Source of the DNA: Verrucomicrobiota bacterium
Lineage (GTDB): Bacteria; Verrucomicrobiota; Verrucomicrobiia; Limisphaerales; J093
Direction: 5' to 3'
Length of the DNA: 64,000 nucleotides
Assembly: GCA_016716505.1 (NCBI GenBank)
Contig: JADJWF010000003.1
Coordinates: forward strand, 558,001 to 622,000
A program made the translations under genes and the position numbers. The notes beneath the pieces are model-generated. The model was not told the DNA's origin. It made no database searches and saw only the letters and a list, made by a program, of their open reading frames with translations. This document shows positions 1 through 8,633 of this stretch, in pieces (within the stretch, counting starts at the first letter, position 1; every line of letters starts with the position of its first letter).

Positions 1-66
1 GTGCTCAGACCCGAAACGCTGTCGCGGGTCAATTTCACGCCACGTGGTTGTTCGTGCAGGGTGAAA

Positions 67-1251
67 TCACCGGCAGGAGTCGCACACCGCTCCGCATTGT
101 GCCGGCCCCTTGCCGGCCGGGGCCTCGGCGGCGTGCCGGGCATCCCATTCCCGGACCTTGGCAATGACGTAGTCCACCTCCGCCTCGGTCAGCTCGGGGT
201 ACATGGGCAGGCTGATGCAGCAGGCGGCGTTGGCCTCGGCGTTGGTCAGCGGGCCGACGAGGCGCGCGCCCTTGCCCCACGGGAAGCCGGCCTGTTGGTG
301 GATGGCGATGCTGTAGTGGGTCTTGGCGTCAATGCCTTCCTTGACCAAGAAGTCCAGGAGCGGGTCGCGCCATTCGGGCTTTTTGGTCTCGATGACGTAC
401 AGGTGATACACGTGCCGGTAGCCGGGCAGTTCGACCGGCAGGTCAATGGTCCGACAGTCCTTCAGCCCGGCGGTGTAGCGGGCGGCCCACTTCCGGCGCA
501 GGTCGTTCCAGGCGTCAATGTGCTTGAGTTTGGCGCTGAGCACTCCGGCATGCAGGTCGTCCAGCCGGCTGTTGAAGCCGAAGGAGTGCACGTTGCGCTG
601 GTTGGAGCCGTGGTTGCGCAGCTTGCGCACGCGCGCGTCAATGTCCGGGTTGTTGGTCACCACCGCGCCGCCGTCGCCGAAGGTGCCGAGATTTTTCTGG
701 ATGATGAAGCTGGTGGTGGCCGCGTCGCTCAGTTCGGCAATCTTGAAGCCCCGGCCGTGCGCACCGATGGCTTGGGCGTTGTCCTCGATGAGCTTGAGCC
801 CGTGTTTGTCCGCGATCTTGCGGATGGCGATCATGTCCGCGCACTGCCCGTAAAGGTGAACCGGGATGATGGCCTTGGTGCGGGGCGTGATGGCCGCCTC
901 GATCTTGTCCGGGCAGATGCACTTGGTCTTGGGGCAGCAATCCACGAACACGGCCGTGGCGCCGGCGATCCAGATGGCCTCGGCGGTCGCAAAGAAGGTG
1001 TTGGGATGCGTGATGACCTCGTCGCCGGGGCCGATGCCCAGAGCCATGAGGGTCAGCCAGATGGCGTCGGTGCCGTTGCCCACGCCGATGGCGTACTTGG
1101 TGCCGGAGTAGGCGGCCAGCTCGGCCTCGAACTGCTTGAGCATGGGCCCCTGCACGTAATTACCGCTGAGCAGGACCTTTTGCAGGTTGGCGTCAATCTC
1201 GGCCTGGATGTTCCGGTACTGGCGGACGTGTCCGTAGAATTCAACTTTCAT
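67..1251 (-). CDS. DegT/DnrJ/EryC1/StrS family sugar aminotransferase
   Basis: PLP-dependent aminotransferase of about 394 residues, the usual length for the DegT family. These enzymes transfer an amino group to a keto group on a nucleotide-linked sugar for surface polysaccharide or glycan synthesis. The PLP lysine is K186 in IIQKNLGTFGDGG, and the cofactor aspartate lies in EDNAQAIGA (about residue 157). The N-terminal GNGTDA loop and the C-terminal HVYHLYVI segment are also typical. I chose the ATG at 1251 because homology starts at MKVEFYGHVRQY; the frame runs open further upstream but the extension reads as non-coding. It is divergent from the phosphofructokinase gene, with 196 bp between them. 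The sugar substrate cannot be told from the sequence, and no other nucleotide-sugar genes are adjacent. The last residues (CGAVCDSCR) are cysteine-rich, which is unusual for the family. Confidence 0.93.
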   Translation of the reverse strand: MKVEFYGHVRQYRNIQAEIDANLQKVLLSGNYVQGPMLKQFEAELAAYSGTKYAIGVGNGTDAIWLTLMALGIGPGDEVITHPNTFFATAEAIWIAGATAVFVDCCPKTKCICPDKIEAAITPRTKAIIPVHLYGQCADMIAIRKIADKHGLKLIEDNAQAIGAHGRGFKIAELSDAATTSFIIQKNLGTFGDGGAVVTNNPDIDARVRKLRNHGSNQRNVHSFGFNSRLDDLHAGVLSAKLKHIDAWNDLRRKWAARYTAGLKDCRTIDLPVELPGYRHVYHLYVIETKKPEWRDPLLDFLVKEGIDAKTHYSIAIHQQAGFPWGKGARLVGPLTNAEANAACCISLPMYPELTEAEVDYVIAKVREWDARHAAEAPAGKGPAQCGAVCDSCR

Positions 1252-1447
1252 GGGAAGGCGATCGGTTTCGTTCAGAAAAACTGCGGGCGAGCGCCGGCGG
1301 CTGACAAGTTTTTTCGCGCCGTCGGCCGATGCGGCGGGCTTCCCCGGCGTCCCCCAAACTTGCGAACGCGCCCGGTGATCGCTCGATCTTGCACCGTCCC
1401 GACTTGAGTCACTTTCGGCGGCGGCGCAATCTCTCCCCTCCAACAGT

Positions 1448-2737
1448 ATGCGTCCGAACGTCCTCATCGCCCAGTCCGGCGGCCCGTCTGCGGTCATCAA
1501 CAATTCGCTGCGCGGAGTCATTGATTTCTGCCACGAACATCCCGACACCTTCGGCCGAGTGTTCGGCGGCTGGCACGGCATCGAGGGCGTGCTCAAAGAG
1601 GAGTTGCTCGACTTGTCCGCCCAGGACCCGCGCGAGCTTCGCCTGCTCGAAACGACGCCCGCGGCCGGCGCCATCGGCACCTGCCGCTACAAGCTCAGGG
1701 AAAAGCAGCGCGAGGACTTCCAGCGCGTCGTGGACGTGTTCAAGGCGCACCACATCGGCTTCTTCTTTTACATCGGCGGCAACGACTCGATGGACACCGC
1801 CCACAAGATCGCGGCGCTCGCCCGCGACAAGGGCCTGGACCTGATCGCAACCGGCGTGCCCAAGACGATTGACAACGACGTGGGTGACGCGGACTTCAAG
1901 CTGGTGGATCACACGCCCGGTTACGGTTCCACCGCGCGGTATTGGGCGGTGAACCTCCTCGCCGCCAACGAGGAAAACGCCGGCTCCTGTCCGGCCGACC
2001 CGGTACTGGTACTGCAGGCGATGGGGCGCAAGATCGGCTTCATCCCGGCCGCCGCGCGCCTCGCCGACCCGAAGCGGGAATTGCCGCTGCAGATTTACCT
2101 CACCGAATCCGGCCTCACGTTGGCGGACCTCGCCGACCGGGTGAGCGACCGGGTAAGGCAGTGCGGCCGTTGCCTTGTCGTGGTCAGCGAGGGCTTCGAA
2201 GTGGGTGACATCGGCGCGCAGAAGGATGCCTTCGGCCACACCAGCTTTGGCGCGAGTGATTTGACCGTGCAGCAGGTCGTCGTGTCGTACCTGAACAAGC
2301 ACGGCCTACCGGCCACCGGCAAGGCGCGGGGCCAGGTGCCGGGCACCGACCAGCGTCACAGCGTGGTGCTGGCCTCGACCGTGGACCTGGCCGAGGCGTA
2401 CGAGTCCGGCCGCAAGGCGGCCGAGATCGCGATGCGCGACGGCAACGGCTGGATGGCGACCATCCTGCGCGAGCCCGGCGAGGTCTATCGCGCGCGGTAC
2501 GACAAGGCGCCCCTCGAGGTCGTGGCCAATAGCGAGCGATTCTTTCCCAAGCACTGGATCTCTCCGAGCCGGATTGACGTGACCGACGACTTCATCCGCT
2601 ACGCCCGGCCGTTGATCGGGGAGGAATGGGTGCGCGTGCCGCTGGAAAACGGCCTGCCGCGCTTTGCCCGACTCAAGCCACTGTTTGTCGAGAAACGCTG
2701 TCCGGCATACCAGCCGGAGGCGTATCGGAAGCGATAA
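1448..2737 (+). CDS. pfp: 6-phosphofructokinase, probably pyrophosphate-dependent
   Basis: Phosphofructokinase of 429 residues that phosphorylates fructose 6-phosphate in glycolysis. The start MRPNVLIAQSGGPSAVINNS carries the phosphate-binding GGPSAVIN loop. GGNDSMDT replaces the GGDGS of ATP-dependent enzymes, and PKTIDND carries the lysine that marks PPi-dependent enzymes; both point to PPi as donor, so the reaction would be reversible. TPGYGSTA and MGRKIGF are further family motifs. The length also fits PPi enzymes rather than the roughly 320-residue ATP type. It stands alone on its strand, divergent from the aminotransferase and convergent with polyphosphate kinase. PPi specificity is inferred from family knowledge of these residues, not measured. 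Confidence 0.92.
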   Translation: MRPNVLIAQSGGPSAVINNSLRGVIDFCHEHPDTFGRVFGGWHGIEGVLKEELLDLSAQDPRELRLLETTPAAGAIGTCRYKLREKQREDFQRVVDVFKAHHIGFFFYIGGNDSMDTAHKIAALARDKGLDLIATGVPKTIDNDVGDADFKLVDHTPGYGSTARYWAVNLLAANEENAGSCPADPVLVLQAMGRKIGFIPAAARLADPKRELPLQIYLTESGLTLADLADRVSDRVRQCGRCLVVVSEGFEVGDIGAQKDAFGHTSFGASDLTVQQVVVSYLNKHGLPATGKARGQVPGTDQRHSVVLASTVDLAEAYESGRKAAEIAMRDGNGWMATILREPGEVYRARYDKAPLEVVANSERFFPKHWISPSRIDVTDDFIRYARPLIGEEWVRVPLENGLPRFARLKPLFVEKRCPAYQPEAYRKR

Positions 2738-2757
2738 AATCGTGGCGGTCCAACGCC

Positions 2758-2780
2758 GCCCGCCGGTTCACCCGGCGGGC
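2758..2780. terminator. Putative bidirectional terminator hairpin between convergent genes
   Basis: A perfect 9-bp stem (GCCCGCCGG / CCGGCGGGC) with a 5-nt loop TTCAC lies between the phosphofructokinase stop (2737) and the end of polyphosphate kinase, overlapping the latter's stop codon. The convergent position suggests it ends both transcripts. There is no T-run on either side, so intrinsic termination is only inferred. Confidence 0.4.
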
Positions 2781-4915
2781 CTCGGCAGCACTTGGAACCG
2801 GCGTGCCCGATTACGCCGTCGGCGATCGCCCGTCGCCTCCCCGGCCTGCCGCAGGGCGATGGCCATGAATTCCTCCTGGCTGTTCAGGCGCGGCTCTCCC
2901 GCAACCACGGCGGGACGGACGTAGGTTCCGTCGGGCTGCAGCCAGCGCGCCTTCACGTTGTCGGCAAGCTGCAGCCCGAGAATCTCCTCGATCAGCCGGT
3001 CACGCAGGACGCCGTCCTCCACCGGGAAGACCACCTCGATACGTTTGAAAAGGTTGCGGGGCATCCAGTCCGCGCTGCCCACCAGCACGATCGGGCGACG
3101 TTGGTTGTCGAAGTAGTAGATGCGGCTGTGCTCCAGGTAGCGGCCCACGATGCTGCGCACAGTGATGTTCTCGCTCAGGCCGGGAACGCCGGGTCGCAGG
3201 CAGCAGATGCCGCGGACGATCAGGTCCACCTTCACCCCGGCCTGCGACGCTTCGTAGAGCGCCTCGATCAAGACCGTCTCCACCAGGGAATTCAGCTTCG
3301 CGATGATCCGGGCGGGCTGGCCCCGGCGCGCAAAGTCGGTTTCGGCCCGGATCAGTTCGAGCAGCCGCTCGTGCAGGTTGAAAGGCGCCACCAGCAGTTT
3401 GCGCACGGGCTGCAGTTCGCAGAGACCGGTGATGACGTTGAACACGCTGGTGACATCCTCCGCGAGGTCGGGCCGGCACGTCAGCAGGCCAAGGTCGGTG
3501 TAAATCCGCGCGGTGGTCGGGTTGTAGTTGCCGGTGCCCAGGTGCAGGTAGCGGCGGATGCCGTCCGGATCACGCCGGACCACCATCGTCATCTTGCTGT
3601 GGATCTTGTAACCGACCAGCCCATAGACCACGTGGACGCCGTTCTCCTCCAGCTTGCGGGCCCACTCGATGTTGTTCGCCTCATCGAACCGCGCCCGCAA
3701 CTCCACGACCGCCGTCACCTGTTTGCCGTTGCGGACCGCGTCCATCAACGCGCCCACGATCCGCGTGTCGCCCCCGGTGCGGTACAGGGTCTGCTTGATG
3801 GCGAGCACCTTGGGATCGTCGGCCGCCTGCCGGAGGAAACGCACCACGCTCTCAAACGACTCGTAAGGATGGTGGAGCAGGATGTCCCGCTGCCGAATCG
3901 CGGCGAACAGATCGGTCGCCTCGCGCAGGGCGGCGCTCACCGGCGCCGCGTACGGGGGATCGCGCAACTCGGGCGGCGCATCATCGGAATACAGCAACAT
4001 GAGCCGCGTCGGATTGAGCGGCCCATCAATCAGGTAGAGATCGTCGCAGGTGAGATTCAACTCGCTGAGGAGGCGGTCCTGGATGGCGACCGGGCAGCCG
4101 GCATCCACCTCGAGCCGGACGGCGGCGCCGCGCCGGCGGTTCTGCAGCTCAAGTTCGACCGCCTTGAGCAGGTTGGCCACATCTTCCTCGTCAATGTAGA
4201 GTTCGCTGTTCCGTGTCACCCGGAAGGGCCAGGCTCCGCGGATCGTCATGCCCGGAAACAGGTCGTTGAGGAAGTGTCCGATGAGCTGGCCGAGAAAGAC
4301 GTAGTCCCGGCGTCCGTCGTCGCGCGGCAGACGGACCAGCCGGGGCAGCACGCGGGGCACCTGAACGATTCCGAGTTGCAAAGGGGATTTGGCCTTCGGT
4401 CCGTCGAGATGAACGATCAGATTCAGCGACTTGTTGAGGAGTTGCGGAAACGGATGCGTCGGATCAATCCCCAGCGGCGTGAGCGTCGGGCGAACTTCGG
4501 CCTCGTAAAACATCCGCAGCCACCGACGATCCGCCTCCTCGATCTGCTCCGGCCGGACAAGGCGAATGCCGATTGCTGACAGGCCCGGTACCAGTTCCTC
4601 CCGCCAGCAGCGATACTGTTCTGCCACCAAGCGCAGCACGCGCTCGCGGATTTCCTTGAAGGTCTCCGCCGCCGTGCGTCCGTCGGGCGTGCGGCCGGCC
4701 TTGCCGTCCTCGACCTGCTGTTTGACACCCGCCACGCGCACCTCGAAGAACTCGTCCAGGTTGGAGCTGACGATGGTGAAGAACTTGAGCCGTTCAAGCA
4801 GCGGGTTGCTGGGGTCGAGCGCCTCCTCGAGGACGCGGTGGTTGAACTCAAGCCAGCTCAACTCGCGGTTGAAGAAACGGTCACTGCGCTTGGCTTTCAT
4901 GACGGGCGTCGGCAT
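2768..4915 (-). CDS. ppk1: Polyphosphate kinase 1
   Basis: Polyphosphate kinase of about 715 residues (family about 690) that reversibly polymerises ATP gamma-phosphate into polyphosphate at the membrane. The N domain begins RFFNRELSWLEFNHRVL. The catalytic PLD-like halves hold GYKIHSKM, with the histidine that is phosphorylated at about residue 439, then HLGTGNYNPTTARIYTDLG, and the second conserved histidine at about 596 in YLEHSRIYYF. The frame is open upstream to 5077, but homology begins near MPTPVMKAKRSDRFFNRE, so I start at 4915; 4900 is also possible. It is convergent with the PPi-type phosphofructokinase and divergent from the cytochrome-type gene, so it is probably transcribed alone. 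No exopolyphosphatase gene lies nearby. Confidence 0.96.
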   Translation of the reverse strand: MPTPVMKAKRSDRFFNRELSWLEFNHRVLEEALDPSNPLLERLKFFTIVSSNLDEFFEVRVAGVKQQVEDGKAGRTPDGRTAAETFKEIRERVLRLVAEQYRCWREELVPGLSAIGIRLVRPEQIEEADRRWLRMFYEAEVRPTLTPLGIDPTHPFPQLLNKSLNLIVHLDGPKAKSPLQLGIVQVPRVLPRLVRLPRDDGRRDYVFLGQLIGHFLNDLFPGMTIRGAWPFRVTRNSELYIDEEDVANLLKAVELELQNRRRGAAVRLEVDAGCPVAIQDRLLSELNLTCDDLYLIDGPLNPTRLMLLYSDDAPPELRDPPYAAPVSAALREATDLFAAIRQRDILLHHPYESFESVVRFLRQAADDPKVLAIKQTLYRTGGDTRIVGALMDAVRNGKQVTAVVELRARFDEANNIEWARKLEENGVHVVYGLVGYKIHSKMTMVVRRDPDGIRRYLHLGTGNYNPTTARIYTDLGLLTCRPDLAEDVTSVFNVITGLCELQPVRKLLVAPFNLHERLLELIRAETDFARRGQPARIIAKLNSLVETVLIEALYEASQAGVKVDLIVRGICCLRPGVPGLSENITVRSIVGRYLEHSRIYYFDNQRRPIVLVGSADWMPRNLFKRIEVVFPVEDGVLRDRLIEEILGLQLADNVKARWLQPDGTYVRPAVVAGEPRLNSQEEFMAIALRQAGEATGDRRRRNRARRFQVLPRPAG

Positions 4916-5133
4916 CGGAGCGCCGAGGATACCAGCCGCCGGGCAACACGCGAGTGACAATCGCGTTTCGCGGCAGCGTCCATGATGCCCCCCGGCGACC
5001 GCACCGAAACCTGCGAACCCGGCGTGCCGGTTCCCGCCCCGTTTCGCGGCAACCGAGAGGTTCAGATCGAGCCTCAACTTTGTCGCATCAACCGGTTGGC
5101 AGCCGGAAGAAGACGGCTATTCTTCCCGCGTTC

Positions 5134-7197
5134 ATGCCACTGGACCGCATCACCCGGTTTGAACGCACCGCAGCTCGGCCTCTGACCGGCCGGGCGGAAG
5201 GGTATTGGCGTCCGCGCGTCCGCGCTCTGCGTCACGAAGGCTTCCACCGCAGTTCCCCTGGCCGCTGGGTCACCGCCCTGGCGAGCGTCGCCTTGGGCAT
5301 TGCGGCGGTGACCGGTGCGGCCGCCTCCCCGGCGGAGACTTTCACCAAAGACATTCAGCCCATCCTCAAGACCTACTGCTATTCCTGTCATGGACCGGAG
5401 AAACAGCGGGCGGATTTGAACTTCGCCAATTTCGAGCGTTTCGATCAGGTCCTCGAGCAACGCGAGTTATGGGCGGAAGTTCTCGGCCGTGTCCAGGCGG
5501 ACGAGATGCCGCCCAAAGGGGCACGGGAGCTCGATTACAACCGCCGGCAGACGTTGATGGACTGGCTGCGCCGGCTGCCGAAAGACGAACTCGACTGCAA
5601 CCAACTGGCCACCGACCGAACCCAGAATTTCTACCGCGGCTACGTCATGAGCCGCCGCCTGAATCGCCACGAATACGAAAACACCGTGCGCGACCTGACC
5701 GGCCTGGACCTGAAGGTCGGCCGGCACTTGCCCGCTGACGGCGCGGGTGGCGAGGGCTTTGACAACACCGGCGACACTCTTTTCACCTCGTCCCTGGCGA
5801 TCGAGAGGTATCTGGACGCGGCCGATGAGATCGTGACCGCGCTGTTGCCTGAGGAACCGTCGTCCTTGACGCCGGCCGCCCGGGCGGCCCGCGAACGCCT
5901 GCTGGTGGCGGTCCCCGGCGAGCCGCTCCCGGCCCGGGAAGCGGCCCGCGCCGTGCTCGGCGACTTCGCCGCTCGCGCGTTCCGGCGCCCCGTGACGCCG
6001 GAAGAGGTGGAGCGGTTATTGGTGCTATTTGATCGAGGTTGGTCACGCGGAGACGGCTTCGAGGGCTCGCTGCGCCTGGCGCTCAAAGCCGTCCTGATCT
6101 CGCCGCACTTCCTGTTCCTGGCCGAGCCCGAGCCAGAAACCACCGGCGTCCAGCCGCTCGCACCGTTCCCCCTGGCCAGCCGGCTCGCTTACTTCCTCTG
6201 GGCCTCGATGCCCGATGACGAATTGTTTCGGCTGGCCGGCACGGGCGAACTGGCGAAACCCGAGGTTTATCAATCCCAGGTGCGCCGCCTGTTGCGGGAC
6301 CCGAAGGCCGCGGCCCTCGGCGAACGGTTTGCCCTGCAATGGCTCGAGCTCGAACGCCTCGGCGGCGAGGTTCGCCCCGATGCCAGTCGGTTCCCGGAAT
6401 TTGATGATGAGCTGGCAACCGCCATGCGCGCCGAGGTGGTGGCCTACTTCAATCACCTGATCCGCGAGGACCGTCCGCTCCTTGAACTGCTCGACAGCGA
6501 TTACACCTTCGCCAACGAACGCCTCGCCCGCTTGTATGGAATCGGGGCCGTGGGCGGACCGGAGCTCCGGAGGGTGCCGGTGAACGACCGCGCCCGTGGC
6601 GGCGTGATCGGCATGGCGGCCGTTCACGTCGTCACGTCTTACCCGCTCCGGACCAGCCCGGTGCTGCGGGGCAAGTGGCTGCTCGAATCGTTGCTCGGCG
6701 AGCGTGTCCCGCCCCCGCCACCGGATGTGCCGGCGCTCAAGGTGGACGATCACACCGTCACCGCCGTCAGTCTGCGGGAACAGTTGCAGCTTCACCGTCA
6801 GGATCCCACCTGCGCCGCCTGCCACGACCGCATGGACCCGCTGGGCTTCGGCCTCGAAAATTTCGATGTGCTGGGCCGGTATCGCGCGGCGGAAGGGGGC
6901 CAACCGGTGGATGCCTCGGGCGTCCTGCCGTCGGGTGAACGATTCAACGGCCCGGCGGAATTGAAGACGGTTTTGCTTCAACGCCGTGATCAGATCATGC
7001 GGCACCTGGTGCGAAAACTAACCGGCTACGCCTTCGGCCGGGAGCTGAACAAATTCGACGAGTGCGTGCTGCGCGACGCGCTGGCTGCGCTCCGACACAA
7101 CGATTACCGCCCCGGCCCGCTGATCGAGACCATCGCGATGAGTTTCCCCTTCCGCCACCGTTTCTACGCCAAAACCGAAAGCCCCCCCGAAAGCTGA
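5134..7197 (+). CDS. Secreted DUF1587/DUF1592/DUF1588/DUF1585 protein with cytochrome c-type motifs
   Basis: Multi-domain protein of 687 residues of the kind greatly expanded in Planctomycetes and Verrucomicrobia. A hydrophobic export segment (WVTALASVALGIAAVTGAAA) is followed by a haem-binding motif CYSCH (C82, C85, H86) in a planctomycete cytochrome c-type domain. The DUF1587 (MSRRLNRHEYENTVRDL), DUF1595, DUF1592 (about 370-500), DUF1588 (GVIGMAAVHVVTSYPLRTSPV) and DUF1585 regions follow. A second CAACH motif is at 560-564 in DPTCAACHDRMDPLGFGLENFD. I chose the ATG at 5134 because upstream residues have no family character. The gene overlaps the next one by ATGA, so the two are translationally coupled. 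The biochemical role of the family is not settled; two CXXCH sites suggest electron transfer or haem binding outside the cytoplasm. Confidence 0.9.
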   Translation: MPLDRITRFERTAARPLTGRAEGYWRPRVRALRHEGFHRSSPGRWVTALASVALGIAAVTGAAASPAETFTKDIQPILKTYCYSCHGPEKQRADLNFANFERFDQVLEQRELWAEVLGRVQADEMPPKGARELDYNRRQTLMDWLRRLPKDELDCNQLATDRTQNFYRGYVMSRRLNRHEYENTVRDLTGLDLKVGRHLPADGAGGEGFDNTGDTLFTSSLAIERYLDAADEIVTALLPEEPSSLTPAARAARERLLVAVPGEPLPAREAARAVLGDFAARAFRRPVTPEEVERLLVLFDRGWSRGDGFEGSLRLALKAVLISPHFLFLAEPEPETTGVQPLAPFPLASRLAYFLWASMPDDELFRLAGTGELAKPEVYQSQVRRLLRDPKAAALGERFALQWLELERLGGEVRPDASRFPEFDDELATAMRAEVVAYFNHLIREDRPLLELLDSDYTFANERLARLYGIGAVGGPELRRVPVNDRARGGVIGMAAVHVVTSYPLRTSPVLRGKWLLESLLGERVPPPPPDVPALKVDDHTVTAVSLREQLQLHRQDPTCAACHDRMDPLGFGLENFDVLGRYRAAEGGQPVDASGVLPSGERFNGPAELKTVLLQRRDQIMRHLVRKLTGYAFGRELNKFDECVLRDALAALRHNDYRPGPLIETIAMSFPFRHRFYAKTESPPES

Positions 7198-8588
7198 TGA
7201 ACTCCTGGAGAATTCCCCGACGAACCTTCCTGCGCGGCGCCGGCGTCACGCTGGGGCTGCCGATCCTCGAAGCCATGGGTCGCGTGCTGCCGCAGGCCGC
7301 GCCGGATGCCCCGGCCTCCGCGACCACCGCGAAGGTCGTCAAACCTCCGGTCCGCATGGCCTGTATCTACTTCCCCAACGGCGTGTGGGAGAAGTCGTGG
7401 TTCCCCACGACTCCGGGCGAGGATTACGAACTCACCTTCGCGCTGGAACCCCTCGCGCGTCACCGGCGGCACCTGCTCGTCTTCTCCGGCCTCGACAAGC
7501 GGCACAGCCACGGCGGCGACGGGCACTACGCCAAGACCGCCAACTTCCTCACCGGCCTGCCCGTGCGCAAAACCACCGGCAAGGACCTGAGCGTGGGCGG
7601 GCTTTCGATTGACCAGTTGTGCGCCCAACAAATCGGCCGGCTCACTCCCCTGCCCTCCCTGGAGCTGGGGATTGATCCGGTGATCTCCGGCATTGACACC
7701 AACGTCGGCTACACCCGCCTTTACGGCTCCTACATCTCGTGGCGGTCACCGTCGGTGCCGGTGGCGCGGGAAATCAATCCCCGTCTCGCCTACGAGCGGT
7801 TGTTCGGCGTGTTACGAACGAAGGGTCAGCAAACTCCCGAGGAACAACGCCGCGCGGCGGACCGCCAAGCCCTCCTCGACCTCGTGCTCGACGACGCGCA
7901 ACGCCTGCGCCGCCGGCTCGGCCGCGACGATCAGTTCAAACTCGACGAATACCTCGACGCGGTGCGCGAAGTGGAGCAGCGGATCGAGTTCTTTTCCCGG
8001 CAGGATCCCCGCGAGTGGCACCCCCCCACGGCCCCCGAGGAGCACCACCTGGCTCCGCCCAAGGGCGCGCCCGGCGATCACCAGGAACACGTGCGGCTGA
8101 TGCTGGACCTGATCGCGCTGGCCTTCTGGACCGACTCGACCCGCATCAGCACGCTGATGTTCGCGAACGATGTGTCCGGCAAAAACTTCTCCGCCCTCAT
8201 CCCGGGCGTCCACGGCGGCCACCACGAACTCAGCCACCACCAGGACAAGGCGGACAAGTACGAGCCGTACGCCAAAATCAACCGCTGGCACAACGAACAG
8301 CTCGCCTACCTGCTCGACAAGCTGGCAGCGATCCGGGAGGGCGAAGGAACGCTGCTCGACAACAGCATGATTCTGTTTGGCTCGAGCATGTCAGACGGCA
8401 ACCGCCATGACCCGAGCAACCTGCCCATCCTGCTGGCCGGCCGCGCCGGCGGGACGATCCGTGCAGGCCGCCACATCGCGAGCCCCAAGGGCACGCCGCT
8501 CTGCAACCTTTACGTCTCGATGCTCGAACGCATGGGCACCCCGGTCGAGCGTTTCGGCGACAGCACCAGCGCGATGGCGATCGCCTGA
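7197..8588 (+). CDS. Tat-exported DUF1552 protein
   Basis: Protein of 463 residues that starts with a twin-arginine signal, RRTFLRGAGVTLGLPILEA, so it is exported folded, perhaps with a cofactor. The body is a DUF1552 domain: MACIYFPNGVWEKSWFP near the start, HSHGGDGHYAKTANFLTG, the GGLSIDQ block, and a C-terminal SMILFGSSMSDGNRHDPSNLPILLAG block like that of sulfatase/DUF1501-type proteins. The start ATG overlaps the stop of the preceding gene (ATGA at 7197). This DUF1592-DUF1552 order is a standard pair in this phylum, so the two products probably act together in the periplasm. The substrate is unknown. Confidence 0.9.
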   Translation: MNSWRIPRRTFLRGAGVTLGLPILEAMGRVLPQAAPDAPASATTAKVVKPPVRMACIYFPNGVWEKSWFPTTPGEDYELTFALEPLARHRRHLLVFSGLDKRHSHGGDGHYAKTANFLTGLPVRKTTGKDLSVGGLSIDQLCAQQIGRLTPLPSLELGIDPVISGIDTNVGYTRLYGSYISWRSPSVPVAREINPRLAYERLFGVLRTKGQQTPEEQRRAADRQALLDLVLDDAQRLRRRLGRDDQFKLDEYLDAVREVEQRIEFFSRQDPREWHPPTAPEEHHLAPPKGAPGDHQEHVRLMLDLIALAFWTDSTRISTLMFANDVSGKNFSALIPGVHGGHHELSHHQDKADKYEPYAKINRWHNEQLAYLLDKLAAIREGEGTLLDNSMILFGSSMSDGNRHDPSNLPILLAGRAGGTIRAGRHIASPKGTPLCNLYVSMLERMGTPVERFGDSTSAMAIA

Positions 8589-8633
8589 CCGGGCGATTCT
8601 CCGGCGCCACCTTCGCGGTCCCCGCCGAACGTA

